From Nymphaea colorata (taxonomy: Eukaryota > Streptophyta > Magnoliopsida > Nymphaeales > Nymphaeaceae): a stretch of 60,000 nt of DNA. The stretch is taken from contig NC_045144.1 of NCBI RefSeq assembly GCF_008831285.2, positions 15,365,858 to 15,425,857 of the forward strand. The letters run 5' to 3'. The position numbers and the translations under genes are program-made. Shown here in pieces: positions 23,230 through 33,883 of the stretch (its first letter is position 1; every line of letters starts with the position of its first letter). The notes under the pieces were generated by a model. The model was not told the DNA's origin, searched no databases, and saw only the letters and a list, made by a program, of their open reading frames with translations.

Positions 23230-24346
23230 TGGTTACTCGTTCCCATCCGATGGTCACTCGTTCCATGACTGGTTCCTTAATGCCCAAGGTTCTCACTACT
23301 CCCACCGCACTAGAGGAACCCAGCACATTCAAAGAGGCTGTTTGGTCCCTAAGTTGGCGTCAAGCTATGCAACTGGAATTTTCGGCATTACAGAAAAATC
23401 AAACATGGCAGCTTGTACCCCCCCCCAGCCAGATATCAATATCATAAGATCCAAATGGGCATACAAAGTTAAACATCATCCTGATGGCTCTATTGCGCGG
23501 CATAAAGCTCGGCTCGTTGCTCATGGTTTTCTTCAAATTACTGGAATTGACTACCAAGAGACATTCAGTCCCACTATCAAACCAACCACTATCCAGGTAC
23601 TACTCTCTCTCATCATTTAGTTGGGCTGGTCATTGCGCAACTTGATTTTTGATAATGCTTTCCTTAATGGGTATCTTTCGGAAGATGTTTACATGGCTCA
23701 ACCAGAGGGATTTGAAGATCCAAAATTTACTCATCATGTATGCATTTTAAATAATGCTCATAGGCTCAACCAAGCCCCGCATGCATGGTATCATCGTCTC
23801 AGTTGCTATCTTCGAGACATTGGTTTTACTGTTTCTCAATCGGATGCGTCTTTATTCATTTATGCTCATGGTTCCCATAAACTATATCTTCTCATCTATG
23901 TTGACGATTTGATCATTATCGGTACTTCACCGTTGCTTATTTCTCACGTGATACAGCAGCTTGGTACAGTCTTTTTTGTCAAAGATCTTGGTCCCTTGAC
24001 ATATTTTTTCGGCATTGAAGTCAAGCAAAGACCAGGCAAACTCTATCTATGCCAACACAACTACATTCATAGCATTATTCACAAAGGTCAACTGGATAAT
24101 GCTAAATCTATGGTCTTTCCCATGGCAAGCTCTGGAAGGCGTCAATCTCACGATGACTCTCTCTTTGGGGATCCTACACTATATCGCAGTATAGTCGGAG
24201 CATTACAATATGCTACCCTAACCCATCCTAATATCGCATTTACTGTGAATCGTGCTTGCCAATTGATGCACTCCCTGAAGCCCATTCACTGGTTGATGGT
24301 TAAAGGGATTCTCCGGTATTTGAAGGGCACAAGTCATTACAGTTAA
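23230..24346 (+). pseudogene. copia A reverse transcriptase
   Basis: Blocks in order: EEPSTFKEAV..WRQAMQLEF, NQTWQLVPPPSQ, SIARHKARLVAHGFLQ, GIDYQETFSPT, FDNAFLNGYLSEDVYMAQPEGF, then YLLIYVDDLII with the catalytic YVDD at about 23895-23930, and GPLTYFFGIEV. A stop at 23618-23620 and frame changes near 23440 break it. Element B has the same order with other lesions. Confidence 0.82.
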
Positions 24347-24888
24347 GCTTCTTTGCTGATGCAGATTAGGCTAGAAGCCCAGAAGATCAAAAATCAACAG
24401 GTGGTTTTGTGCCTCTCCTAGGCAACAACATAGTATCATGGGCGTCTAGGAAACAACGGACAGTTGTTCGGTCGAGTATTGAAGCTGAGTATATATCTTT
24501 GGTGTGTGCTGCTGCAGAAATTCTATGGCTTAAAGCTCTCTTGAAAGAGTTAAACATTCCAACATCTAAAGCACCGATCTTGTGGTGTGACAATATAGGG
24601 GCTTTATCTTTGGCGTCAAACTCTGTTTTCCATGCTCGAACAAAGCATGTTGAAATTGATTTTCACTTTGTTCGAGATCATGTTAACAAAGGAGAGATCC
24701 AAATAAGCTTCATCAAAACAAGAGAACAATTAGCAGGTGGAAAGACAAAGGCCCTTGGAGGAGCTGCGTTCAACGAATTTCGATTCAATCTAAACGTCAT
24801 GGAATCTCCATTCAGCTTGCGGGAGGATGTTAAGGAAAGTGATAAGGAGAGAAACAAATCTGGTTGCGTTAATTCTGGCAAGGGATAA
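24347..24888 (+). pseudogene. copia A RNase H
   Basis: Open from about 24409: SIEAEYISLVCAAAEILWLK and LWCDNIGALSLASN carry RNase H acidic motifs, and FHARTKHVEIDFHFVRDHV closes the domain. The region joining it to the RT (ADWA..DRKST equivalent) has lost its frame near 24345-24400. The reading frame runs past the start of the 3' LTR. Confidence 0.78.
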
Positions 24889-25105
24889 AATCATGTAGAT
24901 TCTAAAATCTTGGTGTTAACAGTTTATCCCTTGCCATATATTGTTGTAATTCACGAGCCTTCCTTATCACATGTTTCCTTCCTTTTCTTTTTTGTAACTC
25001 CAACTGTAATGAACCTATATGTACCATGTAATACTCATCATCAATAGACAAGAAAAAGAGTTCATAGTAGTTTCTCTCGTTCTCTCTCAATTACTAGACT
25101 TTTCT
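24828..25105 (+). repeat. copia A 3' LTR
   Basis: It starts TGTTAAGGAAAGTGATAAGG after the purine tract GCGGGAGGA. The far end TTACTAGACTTTTC corresponds to TTACTAGGTTTTTCA in the 5' LTR of element B; the terminal CA is degraded. About 278 bases, like the two LTRs of B. Confidence 0.75.
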
Positions 25106-25225
25106 CCTTAAAGTGACCAACTGGCACTCATTCATTATAGAAAAGAGAAACCTCTATTATCATCCCCACACAAAATGGGATGCATCCAAAAAAAATGAAA
25201 AGAAAATGCTGGAGAACGCATTGAT

Positions 25226-25228
<3 letters not shown>

Positions 25229-25263
<35 letters not shown>
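25229..25263. repeat. (AT)n microsatellite
   Basis: About 17 AT dinucleotides. Sequence between the copia A LTR and the LINE piece at 25.67 kb holds no gene. Confidence 0.9.
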
Positions 25264-25266
<3 letters not shown>

Positions 25267-25669
25267 GAGTGAATGATGACTCTGGTTATCTAGATTCACC
25301 CAACAATCTAACCAAGGGTGTCCATCAAAAACAGGTGGATAGTTGACAGACAAACTTAGCATAAGGGGTGTGAACTAATATTAGATGATGAACATGTCCA
25401 TCGCCTCTTTGTCATGATTTTTCTCTTAACTGTCTATTATGTTGGATTCGATGATGCAAATTAGATGGATGGGTGACACTAAAAAGCTAGAATTACCATT
25501 CAATTTTTTATTTAGATATATTGATGATAATAATAATGACAAAGTTTAACTTTTCTTTGTTGAACAAATGGGTAACAATAAGAATCAATTTTGGCTTTTC
25601 TTTGTCGAACAAATTTCGGTTAGCTCATTTTTGAACAACGGGCACCTTTAAAATATCAGTTCTTCTGTC

Positions 25670-26090
25670 GTATAGGTTCGACTGTATTGTCTCCTGGCTG
25701 TTTTCATGCAGATGACCTTATCCTCATGTGTAAGGTAGAGGCAGGAAGTGTACAGTGCATTAAAGAGGTTCTCTCAAGATTTTGGTGGAAAATATAGATT
25801 CTGTGTGAATTCTCAAACATCTGTTGTGATTCCTCCCCACGTTGAAAGACATTTGAGTGAAGATCTTAATTATATTTTTAGGCTAGAGTGGGCGTACTAT
25901 CCCCATGGGAATACCTTTATTTTTAGGGAAAAACGAAAGTGGCCATTGTGAGGAGTTAGTGATTAAAGTTTCAAAAAGACTTGCGGAACAGAAAAGCCGT
26001 TTGCTTAACTATGCTAAGAAATTATATCTGGTAAAGCATGTAACATTACAAGAAAGGAAATCTTTAATGAAGGGCAAAAACAGTTAGTAT
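25670..26090 (+). pseudogene. L1-type LINE ORF2, RT palm/thumb fragment
   Basis: Plus-strand pieces in changing frames: HADDLILMCKVEAGSVQCIKE (palm motif, with A-D-D), then VNSQTSVVIPPHVERHLSED, GIPLFLGKNES, and VSKRLAEQKSRLLNYAKKLYLVKHV. That is the order after the RT catalytic motif in plant L1-type elements. Several frameshifts and stops; no flanking LINE parts. This portion is missing from the array units at 14-19 kb. Confidence 0.75.
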
Positions 26091-26094
26091 TGGG

Positions 26095-26345
26095 TAACAA
26101 GGTGTCAGTATAAGTGTCGTTGACAGATTGCTCCATCTGTCAGTATAACTGAACTACAATGACGAAAAGACACCATCATAAAATATGTGATATTTACTGA
26201 TGGAGAGCCCATACTGTCAGCGAGTGAAGACATTTACCAACAGTAGCACCCGTCACAATTAGTTTCTTTATACTGACGTTGACCTAGTATGTTAGAAAGC
26301 TTAGCCATGGTGGGTGTATATGCGGTCATTACATGGTGACAGAAT
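26095..26345. mobile_element. CACTA-like subterminal repeat region (tentative)
   Basis: It contains many short copies of TGTCAGTATA / ACTGACG / CTGACAG-type words in both orientations. 51790-52130 is similar in style and shares TACTGACGTT. This resembles subterminal repeats of CACTA DNA transposons. No terminal CACTA motif was located here. Confidence 0.4.
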
Positions 26346-26643
26346 AGGTTACGTAAGCCATCGTAACATATTCAGCATAAGAAGAAACTCTACTAGTAGC
26401 TGCGGTTCACAAACAGTCGTATTGGTTAAACAAAATGGATCTGATATTTCTGGGCCAGTTCCCATGTGATAATAAAATGAAATAAGGGTTTTCGGACCGA
26501 CCATTTTTCTCTTCCCTCGCTTCCTTTTTTCCATTTTCTGTCTATGCCTCCATCACCTCCATCGTCGTTGCCCAGGTTCCTTCTCCACCGTAAAATATAG
26601 GTCAGGTTTTGTCCCTAACCTAATTTCTACCCCCAGCTCATAC

Positions 26644-26645
<2 letters not shown>

Positions 26646-26691
<46 letters not shown>

Positions 26692-26701
26692 TATATATAT
26701 A
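26646..26701. repeat. (AT)n microsatellite
   Basis: About 27 AT dinucleotides with one interruption. Confidence 0.95.
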
Positions 26702-28640
26702 ATGGCTTAGAAAGATCAGGTAGCGTCCCTCAATGGACGCAGCCTTGAGTTGTCTATAAAAACATGAAAATTTTATTTTATTACCTTCAATTTGTGTTAT
26801 GATACAGGGAAACTGTTGGGTTTTACGTTGTGAACAGACAAATAATGATAAATCAATTGAAATTGAAACTCTACAACAATCTTTTGAAGGATAAAGACAG
26901 CAAACTTCCTTCCATATTTGAGTCATAATATTTATCAAAAGAGCTACTAATAGATCAAGATAGGAAAGAGGATAATTTAGCCTAATAATATAGTAAATTC
27001 AAAGGAACCTTATTTCTCCTTAAAAACAATAAATACATTCTTATTTCCTGTATATTAGACAAATGGTTCTGCAGTTTGCTGCTAACTTTGAACATGCATA
27101 ACATGTGCTAAATGGCACCTGCCATTGTTTCCTCTATTTCTTTTGCAATATATAATACTAATTTTGAGTACTGTAATGTTATTTCAGTTGGATTTTTAGG
27201 TGCAGGATAGCATGGTCAAATACATATTGTGGGCTTTATGAGTAAGAAGCATAGAAAAAAGGTCATCAAGAGACATGTAGTGGATATATATATATATATA
27301 TATGATTATTTAAAACTAGTACGAAAAGGGAATTATAAAAATGTTAAGACTAAAAAATGTACATATTTTTATAAAAAAATTCTGAAATATCTCAGCCCCC
27401 TTCTTTCTTTTTAGTGCATATTTGTTGCATGCACAAAGGTGTGCATCCGGCTCGATCTTGTTTCAAACATGTTAGAGTACTCAAAAAAAGCTAGCTAGCC
27501 GGGAGTCGGTCCAAAACCAATAGAAAACAAAAAAACTTACATTTTAGCTTCAGTTTGTATTATATACGATTCAGGGAAACTGTTGGGTTTAACATTGTTC
27601 AATCTAACCTGGTTATGTACACAATTTAAAGAAATGAAAAGACTCAAAAGGACAATTCTTTTTCAAAAATTTCAACAATGTTCTCTTTTTCCTTTTGGCG
27701 TACATTTGTTGTATGCATAACGGCACACTCAATTCAAGGTGCTAAATGGCATCCGCCCATTGTTTCCGCTATTTCTTTTGCAATATAATGTTGAGTACAG
27801 TAATGTTTGTTATCGCAGTTGGATCCTTAGGTGCAAGATAGGAAGACAGTATTGTGAGCTTTACAGGTAAGAAGCATCACAAATAGGTCTTCAAGAGATA
27901 TGCGGTGGATATAGGATTATTTAGTGTAGGACCAAGGGACAGATAAGCATTTTCCCTTGTTCTTATCGTCTGAAAATGATCAGGAAGTGAAGTCAGATTT
28001 GGAATGGTCGCAAAAGGCAGCTAGCGATTTTAAAAATATAGGTAAGTGTGTCCAGCCTGTATAGATATGGGTCCGTTCTAAGACTTCTAGTGTTTCGTCG
28101 ACAAGGTGTGGGCCTGAGAGATAGACAAAGGGAATTTTTAAGACAAAAAGGATTTATAAAAATGTTAAAAGGAAACAATTTACATACATATTTTTATACA
28201 AGATTTCTACAATATCCCAATGTAGTTATGTAGGCTATGTTGGTGCATAAATTTTGGTGCATCAATATGGTTGATAACAAAAGTACCCCAGTTAAAAGAA
28301 AAAAAAAACTTTTTGTAAGACAAAAAAAAAATCAAAATATCCCCTTCTCTTTTAACGTGGAGGATTGTGTGAATCTAGCAACTCACTCTCGAACCTCCCT
28401 TCTTTCTTTTTTTAAATGAAAATTTGTTGCAAGCAAATCGATCTTGTTTGAAACGCGTCGGAAAGGCTAGCAAGGTGAGAGTCGGTCCAAAACCAGGTGA
28501 AACTGCTAGTTATGAACTTAAAAACTGAATGAAGAATTCTAATACTACGGCACTGCATGCCCACATGCAGCCCAAACACTCGATGTACGTAGCAAGCCGC
28601 ACCGGGTCATTGATTTTATAGATCATTTGCCAACTAGGTG
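26702..28640. repeat. Noncoding stretch with a duplicated ~270 bp block
   Basis: A block beginning GTGCTAAATGGCA(C/T)C.GCC and ending GTGGATATA occurs at about 27108-27290 and 27745-27915 in the same orientation. Shared words include CATTGTTTCC.CTATTTCTTTTGCAATATA and AGTTGGAT..TTAGGTGCA. 26833-26955 matches 11640-11760. (AT)n lies at 27284-27303. No gene is recognised; the roughly 60-codon frames here lack domains. Confidence 0.5.
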
Positions 28641-28689
28641 AAACAGCAGGTATATATATATATATATATATATGAAGGCCATTATACTA

Positions 28690-28842
28690 TGCTGTGGATC
28701 ATCATTCTTTACTCATCAATATCTGGTTCTCATCGTATGCTGGCCATGTTCGATCTTTCGTCCTATCTCCCAAGTCTGTCAACGTTGCATGGGCTGACCA
28801 CGCAGAGTACTGGAAGGTGTCTTCCATGCACAACTCGCGGTA
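28690..28842 (+). pseudogene. PP2-like exon 1 with 5' flank, frameshifted
   Basis: The flank CTATGCTGTGGATCATCATTC is followed by ATGTTC at about 28748. One base is missing compared with the 6.39 kb copy, so the ATG leads into the wrong frame, while SFVLSPKSVNVAWADHAEYWKV continues in another. The block ends at NSR with donor CG before GTATTT, as in the intact gene. No exon 2 is seen downstream; copia B is inserted about 300 bases further on. Confidence 0.68.
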
Positions 28843-29145
28843 TTTTGAACCCCAACCCCTCACCCTTTTTGTTCTCTCTCTCATTCTCACATATACATAC
28901 GCGCGTGCACACATCTTTTAGTTGCAGTTAAATTTTTTGGGTCCTCTTTATTTACTGCAGTCTCTTTTTTAGGGTGTTACAGTTGTACCCACTAATTGGG
29001 TATTTCTGTCTCTTCCAGTTGTCCTTCGAAAATACCATAGTTGACATTCCCTTCATGAAATTATAAGGCCTAATGATGTATAAATTCTACATCATCTATA
29101 TAATAATATCAAAAAGTGGCATGAATTTTTAAGAGCATGGATATC

Positions 29146-29413
29146 TGAGAAACAGGAGCAACGAGAGAAACGACTATGTGCTCTTTTTCTTGTCTATTGA
29201 TGATGAGTATTACATGGTATATATAGGTTCATTACAATGGGAGATACAAAGAAGAAAAGGAAGGAAACGTGTGATAAGGAAGGCTCGTGAATTACAACAA
29301 TATATGGCAAGGGATAAAACGTTAACACCAAGATTTTAGGATCTACACGATTTTATCCCTTGCCAGAATTAACGCAACCAGATTTGTTTCTCTCCTTATC
29401 ACTTTCCTTAACA
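29146..29413 (-). repeat. copia B 3' LTR
   Basis: 268 bases, plus-strand TGAGAAACAGG to CCTTAACA. The adjoining purine tract reads GCTTGTGGGAGGA on the minus strand, as in element A. It is slightly shorter than the 5' LTR because of a small deletion near its plus-strand start. Confidence 0.85.
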
Positions 29414-29875
29414 TCCTCCCACAAGCTGAACGGAGATTCCACGATGTTTAGATTGAATCAAAATTCGTTGAATGCAGCTCCTCTAAGGGCCTTTCTCATT
29501 CCATCTGCTAATAGTTCTCTTGTTCTGATGAAGCTTATTTGGGTCTCTCCTTTCTTAACATGATCTCTGACAAAGTGAAAATCGACCTCAACATGCTTTG
29601 TTCGAGCATGGAAAATAGGGTTTGATGCGAAATATAAAGCCCCTATATTGTCACACCACAAGATCGGTGCTTTAGATGTTGGAATGTTTAATTCAAGAGA
29701 GCTTTAAGCCATAAAATTTCTACAGCAGCACACGCCAAAGATTTCTACTCAGCTTCAGTACTCGATGGAGCAATTGTCCATTGTTTTCAAGACGCCCATG
29801 ATACTATGTTGTTGCCTAGGAGAGCCACAAAACTACATGTTGATTTTCTATCTTCTGGGCTTCCAGCCCAATCTG
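29414..29875 (-). pseudogene. copia B RNase H
   Basis: Minus-strand LWCDNIGALYFASNPIFHAR and KHVEVDFHFVRDHVKKGETQ are open at 29458-29661. The upstream SRS..AEY part is in another frame with a stop near 29704. It matches the RNase H of element A. Confidence 0.78.
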
Positions 29876-31243
29876 CATCAGCAAAGAGCATAATGACTTG
29901 TGCCCTTCAAATACCGGAGAATTATTTTAACCATCGACCAGTGAATGGACTTCAGAGAGTGCATGAAATGGCAGGCACGATTCGCAGCAAATGCAATGCC
30001 AGGATGGGTTATGGTAGCATATTGTAATGCTCCGACTATACTACGATATAGTGTAGGATACCCAAAGAGAGAGTCATCATCAGATTGAGGCGTACGAGAG
30101 CTTGCCATGGGAGAGACCATAGATTTAACATTGTCCTATTGAGCTTTGTGAATAATGCTATGAATGTAGTTGTGTTGGCATAGATAGAGTTCGCCCGGTC
30201 TTTGCTTGACTTCAATGCCAAGAAAGTATGTCAAGGGACCAAAATCTTTCACAAAAAAGACTGAACCAAGCTGTCGTATCACGTGAGAAATAAGAGACGG
30301 TGAAGTACTGGTAATGATCAAATCATCAACATAGACGAGAAGATATAGTTGATGGGAACCATGAGCATAAACGATTGAAGATGCATCCGATTGAGAAACA
30401 GTAAAAACAATGTCTCGAAGATAGCAACTAAGTCGATGATACCAAGCATGCAGGGCTTGTTTGAGCCCATATAGAGCTTTATTAAATTTGCATACATGAT
30501 GAGGAAATTTTGGATCTTCAAATACCTCTTGTTGAGCCATTTAAACATCTTCCAAAAGATAACCATTAAGGAAGGCATTATCAAAAATCAAGTTGCTGCA
30601 ATGACCAGCCAAACTGAACGGCGAGAAAGAGTAGTACCTGGATAGTGGTTGGCTTGACAGTGGGACTGAATGTCTCTTGGTTGTCAATTCCAGAAGTTTG
30701 AAGAAAACCATGAGCAACGAGGCGAGCTTTACACCGCGCGATAGAGCCACCAGGATGACGTTTAAGTTTGTACACCCATCTGGAACTTATGATATTGAAT
30801 CCGACTAGGGGTACAAGCTGCCATGTTTGATTTTTCTGTAATGCCGAAAATTCCAATTGCATAGCTTGATGCCAACATATGGACCAAACAGCCTTTTTGA
30901 ATGAGCCGGGTTCCTCTAGTGCAGTGAGAGCCTTGGCCATTAAGGAACCAGTCATGGAACGATGGGAACGAGTAACCAAGGGAGGAAGAGGATTGGTGGG
31001 AGGGACCGCACGTGCAGAAGGCAGGTCGGATTGAGACGATGCAAATGTTGATGGTTGCTGATCATGGGGTGACAGATCTGCAGGTGGTGGTAGGTTAATT
31101 GCTGCATGAGTCAATGAAGTAGAAGTGGGCATGGGAGAACCAGCAATAGGAACTGGGGAAATAACAGGTAATATCGTGTAGGGTGTGGTTGTCGGTGAGG
31201 AATGAGCATTATCAGCTGGACTGGATGAGCTGTTTGCAGTCAC
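29876..31243 (-). pseudogene. copia B reverse transcriptase and linker
   Basis: The minus-strand frame 30581-31243 covers the serine/proline-rich linker, NQTWQLVPLVGFN, SRWVYKLKRHPGGSIARCKA and GIDNQETFSPTVKPTTIQV. The next frames give DNAFLNGYLLEDV, KALYGLKQALHAWYHRLSCYL, YLLVYVDDLIITST (YVDD catalytic motif) and GPLTYFLGIEV. A stop after EDV at about 30541-30543 and frame changes near 30136 and 29878 break it. Slightly better preserved than element A in the KALYGLKQA block. Confidence 0.82.
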
Positions 31244-32433
31244 ATTGAGCAGCCAAGCAGAAATAACGTTATTAGAGAGGAGTGGATCTTTGGTTGACTT
31301 TTCGATGCATGGTCCATGAAGTTCATCAAAATGACATGCCGGGAGATGATGACTCGTTTGCCACGATTGATTATATAAACAGCAGTACGGAATGAATCAA
31401 CCCATAAATCATAAGTGTAACCAGCATCATAAAGCATAGTCAATCATGTTTCAATGACATGATTTTTCCGTTCAACTATACCATTTTGCTCTGGAGTGTA
31501 TGGGCATGAGAACTGATGAAAAATGCCATGTGAGTCACAGAATAAGGAAAAATCTGAGTTTACAGACTCTTTGCCATTGTCAGATTGAATCGAAGAGATA
31601 GAGACATTCAATTGCTTTTCAATCATGACCTTAAAATTCTTAAAAGAAGCAACCACATCAGATTTGGCTTTAAGAGGAAATAACCATGAGAATCTGGAAT
31701 AATTGTCTACAATAAGCAGGAAAAACCTAAAACCATTTCGAGACAAAATTGGGGCTGGTTCCCATACATCCATATGAAGCACTTCAGAAGGCCGTGAGGC
31801 ATGAAAATCAGAACTTGGTAATGGTAGTTTATGTGCCTTTCCCTAGAGACAAGACTGACAAACTCTATTTGTAATGGAAGTGTTTATGGATATTAATCCA
31901 CTGGAATTAAGAAAACTAACTATTTAACTTTTTGCATGACCAAGCCATCGATGCCAGAGATCAAAAGATGTTGATGCCTTATTGACGCCTGCTGGAAACC
32001 AGATGCTAAATGCTACTTGCTTGGTTGAAATCTGATAATTGCTGGATCTAGTTGCCTTGATGGGATAGAGGCCATTACACGTCTTTGGTCCTTGAAGAAG
32101 AACCCTGCCCTTTTGCCGATCCTTTATAATAAAATCAGTTGGTCAGAATTGAAAGATGCAATCATTTTAGGACGTAAACTTGCCCACTGATAAGAGATTA
32201 TGAGCTATACTAGGAACAGGAAAAGCATTCTTAAGATGAAAAGGTGTCTTGGCACTTTTTATTAATAAATTCCCTGTGTGCTTAATAGGAAGACTTGAAC
32301 CATTACCGATCATAATTTTGTCTGGTCCATCATTTGTTGTCTTGTTGCCCATCATTTCATCATTTTTTACAACATAATTCGTAGCTCCTGTATCAGGATA
32401 CCAGTATTCATCAGTGGATTCTTGCAAACTCAT
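31240..32433 (-). pseudogene. copia B protease and integrase
   Basis: Protease: EYWYPDTGATNYV (DTG) at about 32400, then PSIAHNLLSVGKF. The integrase core frame 31444-31782 has DVWEPAPILSRNGFRFFLLI, DNYSRFSWLFPLKAK, SIQSDNGKE and TPEQNGIVERKNHVIET, so the acidic core residues are visible. Stops lie at about 31440-31450 and 31842, and the zinc-binding pre-domain is broken. Confidence 0.8.
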
Positions 32434-33270
32434 TGCAAAGAACGCCCACGGAATATCATAACATGACCTGGCCGAGTGACCCTTCCTGCCACAATATTGG
32501 CATATAACAGGATTCCGAGTTCGAGTGTCGTTGCCTCCATTATTATTGCTTGAATCTCCACTTTGTAACTGATTTTGATTTGGAAACCGATTTCCTCTTC
32601 CTTGAGACCGACCTCCTCCTCGTCCTCTAAAGTTTCCTCGTCTTCATCCTCAACCTTGAAAAACATTGAAAGCTGCTTAATTCTTTACTACCTATGGAAA
32701 TGCTTGGACAGGCCGGTTAGAATCGGTGACCATTGATTTGAAAAGAACAAGTCTCCTTTCTTAAGTAAGAAGAAGATCAAATAGCTCTAAAAATGTGATG
32801 GAAGCATTAGAGAAGTTGGCACTAATAAGAGTAACCAAGCTTTCATACTCCACCAGCAGCCCGTTCATTGTGATCTGAACAAGATCACTGTCATCAACTT
32901 CTTGTCCGGCTCAGATAAAGTGTCAGCAAGAAGTTTGATTCGTTCCAAATATGATTCCATAGTCATGTTTTTCTTTTGGATAAAATGCAGCTCCTTCTTC
33001 AAAAGCATTATTCTCAGAAGTGACTGAGATCTAAAGGATTTCTTCAAGGTGTGCCATGCTGCATAGGCAGATTTGCAGGACATGGTCTGTCCTAAGACGG
33101 GTTCAGAGACGGTGACTTTGATCCAGCTATAGGCCAACCTGTCTAATCTCTTCCAAACAGCGAATTCTGGATTGATTTCACTCTTGCCGTCCTTGATTAT
33201 GACTTAAGAAGGGAGTGGAGAAGACCCATCGATGAACTGAACGAGTTCATGAGATTCCATAACAGATTCA
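32430..33270 (-). pseudogene. copia B gag
   Basis: Minus-strand gag pieces: SYAAWHTLK-type block, RIMLLKKELHFIQKKNMTME, YLERIKLLADTLSEPDKKLM, then the acidic tail EDEDEETLEDEEEVGLKEEE and a CQYCGRKGHSARSC-type knuckle near 32470. The N-terminal part seen in element A (YFWRDLHKF) is absent: homology ends at ACTTGAATCTGTTATGG near 33276. Frame breaks lie near 32670, 32880 and 33200. Confidence 0.75.
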
Positions 33271-33650
33271 AGTTAACTGCTCCATAACAGATAATTATCT
33301 CTGTTGAGTTTAATAGAGTAACGCTGAAATAGCATTCCATTGTGTTGAAGAGGACAACGAGCCAGCCATTTTCTTTGTAGAGGAAGAATACGACAGTGGC
33401 CTGGAAATGTTATCAACGACTGGGGAGGCAAAGAGTTATTTGAGATGAAATTTGGACCAAATTATAGAAGAGTCATGCTGGAATCCAATGCCACCAAGCT
33501 CGTTTTCAGATTCGTATCCTAGCAAAATCGCGCCCAGGATGTAGTCACGCCTCAGATGGTTCTCCTGTTGATTTATGGCTTCAGCACAGTTGTAGGGTGC
33601 CGTTCAGAACAATGTGTATTAAAAAATCCATAACATGCTTGTTAAAGTTT

Positions 33651-33876
33651 TGTGAAAGAAGAGGACGAGAGAGAAAGAGGAAAAACGAGAGAAGAAGGAG
33701 ATTGTTTTATTCATTGTCGACTTCTCAATATATAGTCTTTTGATTTTGGTGATATACATAAAAACCTCTAATCTTGCCTAAGATCAAGGATTGGCTAATC
33801 TTGCCTAAGATCAAGGATTAGCTCTAGATTGATCCACCTTATCCGCCTTATCTTGATAAGGCATAGCTTTTCAACA
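33651..33876 (-). repeat. copia C probable 3' LTR
   Basis: It starts TGTTGAAAAGCTATGCC on the minus strand after the purine tract TTGAAGGGGAG. It contains an internal duplication of CCTTGATCTTAGGCAAGATTAG. The far end is placed at a CA near 33651, but no second LTR is available to confirm it. Confidence 0.55.
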
Positions 33877-33883
33877 CTCCCCT

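Larger units (their letters stand above)
20720..25105 (+). mobile_element. Ty1/copia element A (Ale/Retrofit-like), 5'-truncated and dead
   Basis: Order gag, protease, integrase, RT, RNase H, which is the copia order, ending in a 3' LTR at 24828-25105. No 5' LTR or PBS is seen before gag. The gag N-terminus can be traced upstream of the ATG at 20774 as YFWRDLHKFQLESV. Stops and frameshifts lie between domains. The RNase H end (LWCDNIGA..LASN.VFHARTKHVEIDFHFVRDHV) is typical of the Ale-type lineage as I know it. The inverted partner is element B at 29146-36730. Confidence 0.85.
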